Below, piece after piece: positions 33,032-41,716 of a stretch of 64,000 bases of DNA. Both the position numbers and the translations under genes were made by a program. Position 1 is the stretch's first letter. Each line of letters starts with the position of its first letter. The notes under the pieces are model-generated. The model saw nothing but the letters and a program-made list of their open reading frames with translations, searched no databases and had not been told where the DNA came from. The DNA is from Palsa-870 sp039935415 (GTDB lineage Bacteria; Chloroflexota; Dormibacteria; Dormibacterales; Dormibacteraceae): the NCBI GenBank assembly GCA_039935415.1, contig JBDTKH010000014.1, positions 73,943-137,942 on the forward strand, read 5' to 3'.

Positions 33032-34540
33032 CTACGCCGCCGACACGTTGACGTTGATCACGTGATACCCGCTCGAACCGCCCGGGTAGCTGGCCGCGTC
33101 GGTTGGAGGCTGCAGGCTCCCCGTGCCGTCGGTGGCCCGGACCACCAAGCGGTAAGCACCCTCCTTCGGTGGCGTCCAATCCACCTTCCACAGCACCCAT
33201 GTCAATTTCGACAGAGGGGTTCCGAAGGGCGCCGTGTTCCAGGTGGAACCGCCGTCGGTGCTGTACTCGACCTTGCTGACGCCGCGCGTGCCCGCGAACG
33301 CGACGCCCGCAAGCGAAGTGGTTCCAAGCTTGATGATGTCACCGTCGCTCGGCGCGTCGAATCTTGAGGTCGTCTTGACCACGGCGTTGTGATCCCAACC
33401 CTGCTGCTCCCAGAAGCCGCCGCTCTCCGCGGTGACGAGCTGGATGCTGTCGAGCCACTTCGGTCCTTTCATCCCGTAGTGGCCGGGGATGAGGATCCGC
33501 GCCGGAAAGCCGTGGCTCGTGGGCAGCGGCGCGCCGTCGAGGTCGTAGGCAACCAGTATCTCGGGTGATGCGTTGACCTGGCTCACCGGCAGGCTCTCGG
33601 TGTAACCGTCCCGAGCCTTGAACGCCACCCACGTGCCCTCTGGTTTCGGACCTGCCATGGCGACGAGGTCCGAGAGGCGCACCCCGGTGAAGCTTCCGGT
33701 GCTGATCAGCTGCCCCCCGACGTTGTTGCTGATGCATTCCAAGGTCACGTACTCACTCACGCCCGGAAGCGCGCGCAGGTCGGTCAGCGATATCTTCATC
33801 GGCCGGTCGACCAGCCCACCAATGGAAAGGCTCCAGCTCTGCGCGTCGACCGACGGGTCGACGAAGTTCTTCGAGACTACGTAGAAGTTGTCGACCGGCG
33901 TGATCTCCGGCGAAACGCCTCGCAGGCCGGCTTCGGCCGCGTTGAAGATCGCCTGGTACCAGTCGGGGAGGAGGCGGAAGGCGAGCACGCCGAGGCTGAC
34001 CGCGCCGATCGTGATCGGCAGCGTGCCGAGCAGGCGGCGGCGCCCGGCGTCCACGCCGGCGGTCCCTGCTCCATCGCCGCCGAGCTGCAGGACGACACCG
34101 TAGACGGCAAACAGCGCGGCCCACTCGATCGGGGTGGCCGGCCCGTCGTTGAGGCCCAGGAAGCCAACTCCGGACACGGGCAGGAGGATGACGACGACCA
34201 CCAACCAACCGATCCCCGCAAACGCCAGCGCCAGGTACTGCCAGCGCCAGCGCAGGGCCGCGACCGCCCACGCCGCGCCGAGCACGCCCAGCGCGACCAC
34301 CATCGCTACGATCAGACCGAATTCCTCGACCACCTTCCCGGCGTGCTGCAGAGTGTCGATCAGGAAGCCAAAGACGAACCCTGGCATCAGGGAGAGGAGC
34401 GGCTGGTTCAGAAGCTGGGGAAGCGGGCGCAGGCCGAGCAGCAGGTTGGCGACGTACATCAGGGCGACAAGGGCAACGCCCGCGATGACGCCCCATCCTA
34501 ACCCACGCCATGCCACTGGCCGCCAGTTCTGTGGTTTCAT
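33032..34540 (-). CDS. Membrane-anchored sulfite-oxidase-type molybdopterin oxidoreductase
   Basis: A 502-residue fusion of four N-terminal membrane helices (about residues 10-180) with a sulfite oxidase-like catalytic region. The molybdenum-ligand Cys lies in EYVTLECISNNVGG; SHGFPARILIPGHYGMKGPKWL is the conserved molybdopterin-binding stretch; the C-terminus is an Ig-like dimerisation domain (VSKVEYSTDGGSTWN). No heme domain is present, so electrons probably go through the membrane portion or a separate carrier. Related to YedY/MsrP and plant-type sulfite oxidases; the substrate is not determined. Confidence 0.83.
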   Translation of the reverse strand: MKPQNWRPVAWRGLGWGVIAGVALVALMYVANLLLGLRPLPQLLNQPLLSLMPGFVFGFLIDTLQHAGKVVEEFGLIVAMVVALGVLGAAWAVAALRWRWQYLALAFAGIGWLVVVVILLPVSGVGFLGLNDGPATPIEWAALFAVYGVVLQLGGDGAGTAGVDAGRRRLLGTLPITIGAVSLGVLAFRLLPDWYQAIFNAAEAGLRGVSPEITPVDNFYVVSKNFVDPSVDAQSWSLSIGGLVDRPMKISLTDLRALPGVSEYVTLECISNNVGGQLISTGSFTGVRLSDLVAMAGPKPEGTWVAFKARDGYTESLPVSQVNASPEILVAYDLDGAPLPTSHGFPARILIPGHYGMKGPKWLDSIQLVTAESGGFWEQQGWDHNAVVKTTSRFDAPSDGDIIKLGTTSLAGVAFAGTRGVSKVEYSTDGGSTWNTAPFGTPLSKLTWVLWKVDWTPPKEGAYRLVVRATDGTGSLQPPTDAASYPGGSSGYHVINVNVSAA

Positions 34541-34623
34541 CCCGACTGCTTTACCACGCCACGGTACAGAGCTGCGCCAAGTACATCGTCACCGTAACCC
34601 CGCTACCGGCTGATAGCATCCAA

Positions 34624-37600
34624 ATGACCGTCATGCCGGGCCCCATCGGCGCCGAAGACCTTTATCGCTTTCGCTGGATCGATCACGTCCGGTTGAGCCG
34701 CGATGGCGAACGCATCGCGTACCAGCTGGGCTGGGCCGACGCCGGGTCGCGACAGAACCGCAGCCGGATCGTGGTCCGCAGGTTGCTCGACCCCGAGCCG
34801 GTGGACCCGACGGGCGCCGCGCGCCGCGACCACTCTCCCGAATGGTCGCCTGACGGCCGCCGCATCGCCTTCATCAGCAAGGTCGGACCCACCGACCAGC
34901 TGTTCGTTCAGGAGGTCGCGGGGGGCGACGAGGTTCGCCAGCTGAGCTCCGTGCTGGACGGCGTATCGACCCCTTCGTGGTCCCCGGACGGAACGAAGAT
35001 CGCGTTCATCGGGACCATGGTCGCGGATCCCGACGCGGTGGTGGACGACCCGCGCCCGCCGGAGGGACGGGAGCAGGTTCGCCGCGCGCCGGTCGCGCGC
35101 ATCGCGCGCAGGCTCGACTACAAGCACGACGGCCAGGGTTTTGTCGACGGCCGCTACCACCACCTGTTTGTGGTGCCGGCCGCAGGCGGAACCGTTACGC
35201 AGCTGACCACCGGAGCGTGGGATGTGACCGGGTTCGATTGGGCTCCGGATGGCTTGAGGCTGGTGGTCTCGGGAAATGCCGAGCCTGGAGCCGACCTTCA
35301 GCGCGAGCTCAACCTCTATGTGATCGACCTCGCGGGCAATCGACACCGCTTTGGCGGCGGCCTCAACCTCGGCACACCGGCGTGGTCGCCGCGGGGCGAC
35401 CTGATCGCGTTCATAGCGCCCAATGGGCTCGACGCCGGTTTGCTCGAACGCCTGTGGGTCGTGCCGCTGACCGGAGAGGGCCCGCGCTGCCTGACCGCCA
35501 ACTTCGACCAGGCGGTCAACGACAGCGTGATCACGGACATGCGCGTCGGGCACGGCACGCGGATGTGCTGGTCGGCGGAAGGAGATCGGGTCTACTTCGT
35601 GACGAGCGGGCCCGGCGTGACGGGCGTGTTCTCAAGCGATCTCGAAGGCAACGTCAGGCAAGAGATCGGAGGCCAACGGCGCGTCTTCGACTTCGACGTG
35701 GCGTCAGGAGTGGTCGCCTTCGCCGCCTCGGACCCGAGCACGCCCGGCGAGCTTCACATCCTCACGCAGGGAGCGGAGGCCCGCCTCACCGACCTCAACC
35801 CGTGGCTTCGCGACCGGTACGTCGCCCAGCCTGAGCGGCACCAGTTCACGGCCCCCGATGGCTGGATGATCGAGGGCTGGCTGCTGAAGCCGGACGGCCT
35901 GGATCAAAGCAAACAACACCCCCTTGTGCTGGAGGTCCATGGCGGACCGCACGGCCAGTATGGCTGGGCGTTCTTTCACGAGCTGCAGGTGCTGGCCGGC
36001 ATGGGCTATGTGGTCCTCCACCTCAACCCGCGGGGATCCGACGGCTACGGCGAGCGGTTCAGGCGCGAGGTCGTGCGCGATTGGGGTGGCAAGGACTACC
36101 TCGACCTGATGAGCGCGCTCGACCAGGTCATCGAGCGCACCGGCTACATCGACACCAACCGCATGGGCATCGGAGGCGGGTCGTATGGCGGTTACATGAC
36201 CAACTGGGTGATCGGGCAGACCAACCGCTTTTCGGCTGCGGTCTCGATGCGCTCGATCTCCAACCTGGTCAGCGAATACTCGCAGCACGACATCGTCCTC
36301 TGGGGCACGCTCGAGCTGGGACCACCGCCATGGCCGGACCTCGACGAGCTGTGGAGACGCTCGCCCATCCGCTACGTGAAGAACATCCAGACTCCGCTGC
36401 TCCTCACCTGCGGCGAGATGGACCTGCGCTGCGCGATCTCGCAATCCGAGGAGCTGTTCGGCGCGATGCGCCTGCTTGGCAAGACCGTCGAGCTCGTCCG
36501 GTTCCCGGAGGAGTCGCATGACATCTCCCGCAACGGCCGGCCGGATCGCCGGGTCGAGCGTCTTCAACGTATCACCGGCTGGTTCGAGCGATTCCTCGGG
36601 ACGGCCGCCACCGACCGCGCCGTCGTCGAGGAAGCGACGCAGTTGCTGCCCGTGCTCGAGACGCGCGAGCTGGCAGCCCAGCCGGTTGGTGCCGCGGCAG
36701 CCGTCGCCGAGCAGGAGGAGGTTGCGGAGCCCGCACCCGACGAGCTGCACCACGAAGCCTTCGAGGGTGCGGCTGAACCGGCGGTGACGGCGACGCTCGT
36801 GCTGGAGACGCTCGCCCTGGCGGCGCCAGTGGTCGAAGCTCCTGAGCCGGAGGTCGCCGAGCCCGAGGCGCTGCCCGACCTGCCCGAGCCGGAGCCCGTG
36901 GTGGCAGCCGCGGAGCCGGAGCCGGAGCCGGAACCCGAGCCTGCCGCGTCAACCGAACCCGAGCCGGAGCCTGTGGTGGCGGTCGCTGAACCAGGGCCTG
37001 AGCCTGAGCCGGAACCTGAGCCTTCCGCGTCAGCCGAACCCGAACCCGAGCCGGAGCCCGTCGTGCCGGCCGCGCAAGCAGCGCCGGAGCCTGAGCCGGC
37101 GGTCGCGGAAGCCGAGGTCGCGCCCCAGCCCGTCGTCGAATCGGAAAAGGAGTCGCGGCCGGAACCGGAGCCGGTCGTCGCCGCCGAGGAGCCTGCACCA
37201 GAACCTGAACCCGAGCCGATCCTCGCCGCCGAGGCCCCGGTCGAGCCAGAGCCGGGGCCGCCCACCGCCGCGGAATCGCCCGAACCGGAACCGGAGGCTG
37301 TCGTGATGGCCGCCGAGACCGAAGCCGAGCCTGAGCCGGAGCCCCAGGTGCAACCGCAGCCCGTGATGGCAGCCGAGCCGGAGTCGGCGGCACCGGCGGT
37401 TGCCGAAGCCACTGCGGAGCCGGCCGAGCCCGACGCCGTCAGGGCGACGATGATCCGGTGGCCTGGCAGCACGGCTCCACCGGGCAACGGATCGCCGCAA
37501 GAAGGTTTCGAGGAGGCGACCTCGATCATCCCGGCCTGGCAGCACACCGATCCGCCGTCGGACTCCACGCGCACCGTCTCGCTGCAGGCGCTGCCGACCG

Positions 37601-37917
37601 AGGCGGTCGCCGCCGGCACTGGCTACGCCGCGCTCCTGACTTTCGAATCAGGTCCGTTCGCGGGCCGGATCGTGGCCCTGCCGAGCCAGATGGTGACCAT
37701 CGGCCGCGCGCCCGACAACGACCTGGTGGTCGGCGACCCCGCGACCTCCGGCCGTCACGGCCGGATCGAGCTGCGCCAGGGTTTGTTCTGGATCAGCGAC
37801 CTGGGCAGCACCAATGGCACCCTGGTCAACGGCGAACCTGTGATCGAGAAGCAGCTCTCGGACGGCGACATGATCGCCATCGGCCAGAACATGATCCGCT
37901 TCACGCTCGAGTCCTGA
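34624..37917 (+). CDS. S9 prolyl-oligopeptidase family protein fused to a C-terminal FHA domain
   Basis: A 1,097-residue fusion. Residues ~1-400 form a beta-propeller with TolB-like repeats (HSPEWSPDGRRIAFIS, TPSWSPDGTKIAF). The S9 catalytic domain (~400-665) has nucleophile GGGSYGGYMTNW, Asp in CGEMDLRC and His in PEESHDIS. Then about 300 residues of Pro/Glu/Ala/Val low-complexity (repeated EPEPEP blocks, ~36650-37440). The last ~95 residues are an FHA domain: VTIGRAPDNDLVVGDP, SGRHGRIEL, and DLGSTNGTLVNG, the phosphothreonine-binding signature. S9 enzymes cleave short or acylated peptides. The FHA would bind Thr-phosphorylated partners, suggesting kinase control. No secretion signal is visible. 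ATG 34624 is preferred over 34510. Confidence 0.87.
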   Translation: MTVMPGPIGAEDLYRFRWIDHVRLSRDGERIAYQLGWADAGSRQNRSRIVVRRLLDPEPVDPTGAARRDHSPEWSPDGRRIAFISKVGPTDQLFVQEVAGGDEVRQLSSVLDGVSTPSWSPDGTKIAFIGTMVADPDAVVDDPRPPEGREQVRRAPVARIARRLDYKHDGQGFVDGRYHHLFVVPAAGGTVTQLTTGAWDVTGFDWAPDGLRLVVSGNAEPGADLQRELNLYVIDLAGNRHRFGGGLNLGTPAWSPRGDLIAFIAPNGLDAGLLERLWVVPLTGEGPRCLTANFDQAVNDSVITDMRVGHGTRMCWSAEGDRVYFVTSGPGVTGVFSSDLEGNVRQEIGGQRRVFDFDVASGVVAFAASDPSTPGELHILTQGAEARLTDLNPWLRDRYVAQPERHQFTAPDGWMIEGWLLKPDGLDQSKQHPLVLEVHGGPHGQYGWAFFHELQVLAGMGYVVLHLNPRGSDGYGERFRREVVRDWGGKDYLDLMSALDQVIERTGYIDTNRMGIGGGSYGGYMTNWVIGQTNRFSAAVSMRSISNLVSEYSQHDIVLWGTLELGPPPWPDLDELWRRSPIRYVKNIQTPLLLTCGEMDLRCAISQSEELFGAMRLLGKTVELVRFPEESHDISRNGRPDRRVERLQRITGWFERFLGTAATDRAVVEEATQLLPVLETRELAAQPVGAAAAVAEQEEVAEPAPDELHHEAFEGAAEPAVTATLVLETLALAAPVVEAPEPEVAEPEALPDLPEPEPVVAAAEPEPEPEPEPAASTEPEPEPVVAVAEPGPEPEPEPEPSASAEPEPEPEPVVPAAQAAPEPEPAVAEAEVAPQPVVESEKESRPEPEPVVAAEEPAPEPEPEPILAAEAPVEPEPGPPTAAESPEPEPEAVVMAAETEAEPEPEPQVQPQPVMAAEPESAAPAVAEATAEPAEPDAVRATMIRWPGSTAPPGNGSPQEGFEEATSIIPAWQHTDPPSDSTRTVSLQALPTEAVAAGTGYAALLTFESGPFAGRIVALPSQMVTIGRAPDNDLVVGDPATSGRHGRIELRQGLFWISDLGSTNGTLVNGEPVIEKQLSDGDMIAIGQNMIRFTLES

Positions 37918-39309
37918 TCAGGCCTCCGCCAGCGCCGTGCACTCGGCGGCGGCCTCCCGCAGCATGGTGGTGAACTCCTCGACGTCGGGGACGATGCCGG
38001 GATCTGCAGTCAGCCCGAAATACGAGTCGCCGTTGTAGGAGACGATCGCGACCCCAACGCCCATCGACGGGTAAAGCGGCGCGAACGGCCATACCTCCAG
38101 GAGCTCGGCGCCACCCGAGTAGAGCGGGAACTGAGGGCCGGGGATGTTGGTGACGTTGATGTTCGCGCCCGCCTGCGGGTTGGACATGAGCCTCCCAGCG
38201 AGGACCAGCAGCGTGGCGGGGGCCCAGTCCGCAAGGCCGGCGAGCTTGTCGGCGGCAACCGCCTGCCGCGTGCGCTTCAGGTCTCCGGTCGTGACGTTGA
38301 TGCGACGCAGTCGCTCCTGGATGGTCAGCTCGCCGGTCGGCAGCTCCAGCACCATGCCGCTGATCTGGTTTCCCAGCCGGCCGCGTAAATCGCCGCGAAC
38401 GCTCACCGGGCAGAAGACGCGTACCTTCTCGGGCACGTTCTCACCTCGTGCTTTGAACCAGCGGTGCAGCCCTTCGGCGACGACGGCGAGCACCGCGTCG
38501 TTGACAGTGCAGCCGTAGCGCTCCTTCAGCGACTTGAAGGCCGAGAGCGGGACCTTCAGCCCGCGGCCGGTGCGCTGGGGCCCGATCTTGCGGTTGAAGA
38601 AGAGGTCAGGCCGCGGCGTGAACATGGTCCCGCTGAGCTTCAGCAACCCCGTCCATGGCAGGCGTCGCGTGCTCCAGAAGGCCGGCAGCTTTGTCCGCTC
38701 GGACTTGTGCGTCGTACGAATGTTCCATAGCAGGGGCCTGATGAGCTGCCAGCTCGAGGGCGCGCGCCGAGGCTGCCATCCGTCCGGCGGCGGCTCTGGT
38801 GTGTAACCCTCCGGGTTCGGGTCGAGGAGCAGCGACAGGATGTCGACCGACGACACCCCGTCAACCATCGCGTGGTGAGCCCGGTTCACGATCACCACCC
38901 TTCCGCCGTGCAGCCCGGTGACGATTGTCATCTCCCACAGCGGGCGGCGCATGTCGAGGGGACGGGCGAGGATCCTCATCACCAGGCGCCGGAGCGACGC
39001 ACCGTCGCCGGGCGTGGGGAGGACCTCGCGGCGGATGTGCGCGCCGATGTCGAAGTGCGGGTCGTCGATCCACACCGGGTGTGCGATGTTCCAGGGCGCT
39101 CGCAGGACGCGCTGGCGGTAGCGCGGCACGAGGTGGATCCGCTCCCTGACCGTCTCCTCGACACCGAGCGCTCCCCGCCGGCCGGGGAGCCTGGACTCGC
39201 CTTCGAACACGTAGACCGTGCCGATGTCGAGCGGCGTCTCGGGCCGCTCGGCGTAAAGGAACCATGCGTCACGAGCGGAAAGCGGCTCGAAGAACGGCTT
39301 GACCGCCAC
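37918..39309 (-). CDS. Wax ester synthase / diacylglycerol acyltransferase (WS/DGAT)
   Basis: A 463-residue bifunctional acyltransferase that uses acyl-CoA with fatty alcohols or diacylglycerol to make storage wax or triacylglycerol. The active-site HHAMVDG (145-151; HHxxxDG) is intact; LSARDAWFLYAERPETPLDIG is the typical N-terminus, and NITNIPGP-like VTNIPGPQFPLYSGGAEL is near the C-terminus. The start is GTG 39309. Its first codons are duplicated 130 bases upstream, after repeat copy E. Confidence 0.9.
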   Translation of the reverse strand: MAVKPFFEPLSARDAWFLYAERPETPLDIGTVYVFEGESRLPGRRGALGVEETVRERIHLVPRYRQRVLRAPWNIAHPVWIDDPHFDIGAHIRREVLPTPGDGASLRRLVMRILARPLDMRRPLWEMTIVTGLHGGRVVIVNRAHHAMVDGVSSVDILSLLLDPNPEGYTPEPPPDGWQPRRAPSSWQLIRPLLWNIRTTHKSERTKLPAFWSTRRLPWTGLLKLSGTMFTPRPDLFFNRKIGPQRTGRGLKVPLSAFKSLKERYGCTVNDAVLAVVAEGLHRWFKARGENVPEKVRVFCPVSVRGDLRGRLGNQISGMVLELPTGELTIQERLRRINVTTGDLKRTRQAVAADKLAGLADWAPATLLVLAGRLMSNPQAGANINVTNIPGPQFPLYSGGAELLEVWPFAPLYPSMGVGVAIVSYNGDSYFGLTADPGIVPDVEEFTTMLREAAAECTALAEA

Positions 39310-39316
39310 CTATGCG

Positions 39317-39440
39317 CCTGGTTGCCCAGCGTGGCCGGGTCGGCCCGGCTTCGCCCGGCCGTGACTTTGTTCACCACGTCTGCCAATCGCCGCGAGGAGC
39401 AAGGGGTTTCCGCAGGGGGATCCTGATCCCCCTGCGCTCA
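39317..39440 (+). repeat. Two-hairpin intergenic repeat, copy E (diverged stems)
   Basis: Shares with copy B the ordered pieces GAGGAG, AGGGGTT, CCG and TGCGCT. The right hairpin (39411-39436) has a changed stem, CGCAGGGGGATC / GATCCCCCTGCG, 12 bp perfect, in place of the AGGGGAGGACA/TGTCCTCCCCT stem of copy B. The left hairpin (39340-39360) is CGGCC...GGCCG with a different inner part. The bases differ but pairing is kept. Confidence 0.65.
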
Positions 39441-39501
39441 ACCATGCGTCGCGGGCGGACAGCGCCTCGAAATGAGGCCGCGGGTCCTTGCCTCCACCCA
39501 T
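39437..39501 (-). pseudogene. Duplicated 5' fragment of the WS/DGAT gene
   Basis: From ATG 39501 on the minus strand the frame reads MGGGKDPRPHFEALSARDAW, which matches the WS/DGAT start MAVKPFFEPLSARDAW, then runs into repeat copy E. The nucleotide match (ccatgcgtc-c-gcgga-agcg-ctcga) is also clear. This is the front end of a second wax ester synthase gene whose body is missing, with the repeat at the break point. Confidence 0.6.
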
Positions 39502-39610
39502 ACGGCGCCATCGTAAGTTGGCCGGCAGCCCTTTGGCCCATAGCGACCCCTGCCTGGCGGGGTAGGTAGTCTTTCCCCGACGGCTTTTTCTGATGACCAG
39601 GAGGACAACC

Positions 39611-40033
39611 ATGGCGGTCAAGGCTTTCTCGAGTGATTGGGCGAAGCTGTTCAAGGACGAGGTGAACAAGTCGAGCGTCTACAAGTCCGCCGCCAAAGGC
39701 TGGAAGTGGACCGTCGGGCTCGTCGTGGAGGCTGAGCCGGACAAGCACTTCCCGGAGGCGCGCGGGGTCGTGATGGACCTGTACGACGGAGAGGCCCGCG
39801 ACATCACGGTGGGACCCGCCGCCGACGCGCAGAAGTGCGATTTCGTCATCACCGCGCCTTACACGCGCTGGAAGGAAGTCGCGACCAAGCAGCTCGACGC
39901 GACCAAGGGCATGCTGCAGGGCAAGCTGAAGCTCAAGGGAGACCTGCCGACGATCGTGCGCTACACGAAGGCGTCGCAGGAGATGACCGAGTGCACGACC
40001 CGGGTCGACGTTGAATGGCCCGACGAGAAGTAA
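39611..40033 (+). CDS. SCP2 sterol-transfer family protein
   Basis: A 140-residue SCP2-like lipid-binding protein. ATG 39611 follows a strong AGGAGG by 7 bases. Features: EVNKSSVYKSAAKGWKWTVGLVVEAEPDK, then LYDGEARDITVGPAADAQKCDFVITAPYTRWKEV and GMLQGKLKLKGDLPTIVRYTKA, the beta-sheet plus KLxxxGD motif of SCP2 domains. It probably binds fatty acyl chains or lipids. It begins a coupled gene series running to 47792. Confidence 0.8.
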   Translation: MAVKAFSSDWAKLFKDEVNKSSVYKSAAKGWKWTVGLVVEAEPDKHFPEARGVVMDLYDGEARDITVGPAADAQKCDFVITAPYTRWKEVATKQLDATKGMLQGKLKLKGDLPTIVRYTKASQEMTECTTRVDVEWPDEK

Positions 40034-40470
40034 GCTCCGCGTCAGCGGGGCCCGGCCTCGTCGCCTATCCGGGCAAGGAGCCCAGCGCGTTCGCGACGAT
40101 GCTCGGCGGCCTCATCGAGGCCAACGTGCGGGCCAATCCCCAGAAGATGAAGGACTTCGATTCGCTGGTGGCCCGGGTCGGCATCTGGGTCACCGACATC
40201 GACGAGGGCGTGACGCTCGTGTTCGACGCCGGCCGGCTCACGGTCTACAACGGCCTCGAGCCTCGACGCACGATCACCATTCGCGCCGGAGCCGAAACGG
40301 TGATGAGCCTCAGTAACCTCCGCATCGGCCCGCTCGGTTTGCCGGTCTACGTCGACGGCGTCGGGCGCGGGGTCGCGTTGAAGTTGGTCACCGGGAAGTT
40401 GAAGATCGAAGGCCTGCTGCCCAACATCGCGACCCTGAACAGAGTTACCCGCATCTTCTCCGTCCAGTGA
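40015..40470 (+). CDS. Second SCP2-like lipid-binding protein
   Basis: A 151-residue protein overlapping the previous gene by 19 bases. The middle reads IWVTDIDEGVTLVFDAGRLTVYNGLEPRRTITIRAGAETVMSLSNLRIG and the end LKLVTGKLKIEGLLPNIATLNRVTRIFSV, a pattern like SCP2 domains, although diverged. Its stop overlaps the next gene's GTG. Two lipid-carrier proteins before a hydroxyacyl-CoA dehydrogenase suggest acyl substrate handling. Confidence 0.65.
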   Translation: MARREVSSASAGPGLVAYPGKEPSAFATMLGGLIEANVRANPQKMKDFDSLVARVGIWVTDIDEGVTLVFDAGRLTVYNGLEPRRTITIRAGAETVMSLSNLRIGPLGLPVYVDGVGRGVALKLVTGKLKIEGLLPNIATLNRVTRIFSVQ

Positions 40471-41315
40471 CAAGGCTGGCCGTCGCCGGGGCCGGAAGCA
40501 TGGGCGCCCAGATTGCCCAGCAGGCGGTGCTGAATGGCGTCGAGGTGTGGCTGCAGGACAAAGACGCAGAGCAGCTCCGCAAGGCTGTCGAGTCGAACCG
40601 CGGTCACCTCACGCGCCGCGTCGAGAAGGGAAAGCTGAGCGCAGCCGAAGCTGAGGGCGCGCTCTCGCGGGTGCAGACGACGACCGACCTGGCGGAAGCC
40701 GCCGCGGACGCCGACTTCGTGATCGAGGCGGTCTTCGAGGACCTGCAGCTGAAGCGCGACGTGTTCGCGGCCCTGGACAAGGTCGCGCCGCCGGGGACGG
40801 TCCTGGCCAGCAACTCTTCCACGATGGGGATCAGCAAGATCGCGGACGTCACCTCGCGCTCCGCAAGCTGCATCAACATGCATTTCTTCTATCCCGTGCT
40901 GGTGATGGACCTGGTGGAGGTTGTCCGAGGCCCGCAGACCTCGGAGGCAACGGTGGAGCGCGCGATGTCGATGGCGCGCGAGATGGGCCGCACGCCTGTG
41001 CTGATCAACAAGGAGATCGACGGCTTCATCGTCAACCGCATCCTCCACGCCGCCACGCAGGAGGCTTACCGGCTGATGGATGCGGGTGTCGCCAGCTTCG
41101 AGGACATCGACACAGCCGTGGAGAAGGGTTTGAACTGGCCGATGGGCCCGTTCCGGCTCGGCGATTTCAGCGGGCTCGACATCACCTACAACGCGCGCCT
41201 TCACATGTACCGGACGACCGGAGACGAGCGGTTGAAGCCGTCGCCTCAGCTCGAGGCGAAGGTCAAGGCGGGCAAGCTTGGACGCAAGAGTGGAGAGGGC
41301 TGGTACCGGTATTGA
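40467..41315 (+). CDS. 3-hydroxyacyl-CoA dehydrogenase (3-hydroxybutyryl-CoA dehydrogenase type)
   Basis: A 282-residue NAD-dependent dehydrogenase of beta-oxidation. The Rossmann motif is GAGSMG (8-13); SNSSTMGISKIA and the catalytic His in NMHFFYPV follow, with catalytic Glu in VEVVRG. The C-terminal helical domain contains FIVNRIL and GLNWPMGPFRLGDFSGLD. The GTG start overlaps the previous stop (GTGA) and the stop overlaps the epimerase start. This size (about 280 aa) matches the short PaaH/HbdH class rather than FadB. Confidence 0.92.
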   Translation: MTRLAVAGAGSMGAQIAQQAVLNGVEVWLQDKDAEQLRKAVESNRGHLTRRVEKGKLSAAEAEGALSRVQTTTDLAEAAADADFVIEAVFEDLQLKRDVFAALDKVAPPGTVLASNSSTMGISKIADVTSRSASCINMHFFYPVLVMDLVEVVRGPQTSEATVERAMSMAREMGRTPVLINKEIDGFIVNRILHAATQEAYRLMDAGVASFEDIDTAVEKGLNWPMGPFRLGDFSGLDITYNARLHMYRTTGDERLKPSPQLEAKVKAGKLGRKSGEGWYRY

Positions 41316-41716
41316 ACCCGCCGACCCGGATCCACCACGTCGGCGTCGCGGTCGCCGACATCGATGAGTCGATCCGCCTCTACACCGCCGCGCTCGGGGC
41401 CCAGCTCGTCCACCGGGCGACCAACGAGAAGGAAGGGCTGGAGGCGGCGTTCCTGCGCGTCGGGGACGGAGAGATCGAGCTGATGTCCGCGTTGCGCGAG
41501 GATTCACCCGTCGGCAAGTTCATGGCCAAACGAGGACCTGGCCTCCACCACGTCGCTTATGGGGTCACGGACATCGACTCCGCGATCGCCGGTGCGCGCG
41601 ACGCCGGTTGCGAGCTGATCGACAGCGAGCCCCGCGTGGGCATGCACGGGACGCGCATCGCCTTCGTGCACCCGAAAGGCCTCGGCGGCGTTCTCACCGA
41701 GTTCGTCGAGCTATGA
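41312..41716 (+). CDS. mce: Methylmalonyl-CoA epimerase
   Basis: Interconverts (S)- and (R)-methylmalonyl-CoA, needed between propionyl-CoA carboxylase and the mutase. A VOC fold of 134 residues with metal ligands visible: IHHVGVAV (His), GLHHVAYGV (His), and Glu in LTEFVEL; IELMSALREDSPVGKFM is family-typical. Starts at TTG 41312 overlapping the previous stop, and its own stop overlaps the mutase start, so translation is coupled. Confidence 0.93.
   Translation: MNPPTRIHHVGVAVADIDESIRLYTAALGAQLVHRATNEKEGLEAAFLRVGDGEIELMSALREDSPVGKFMAKRGPGLHHVAYGVTDIDSAIAGARDAGCELIDSEPRVGMHGTRIAFVHPKGLGGVLTEFVEL

Noticed and set aside
36880..37440. Apparent DNA repeats in the S9-FHA gene (GAGCCGGAGCC-like)
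   Set aside because: They are codon-level low complexity encoding the Glu/Pro linker, not a CRISPR or tandem-repeat element.
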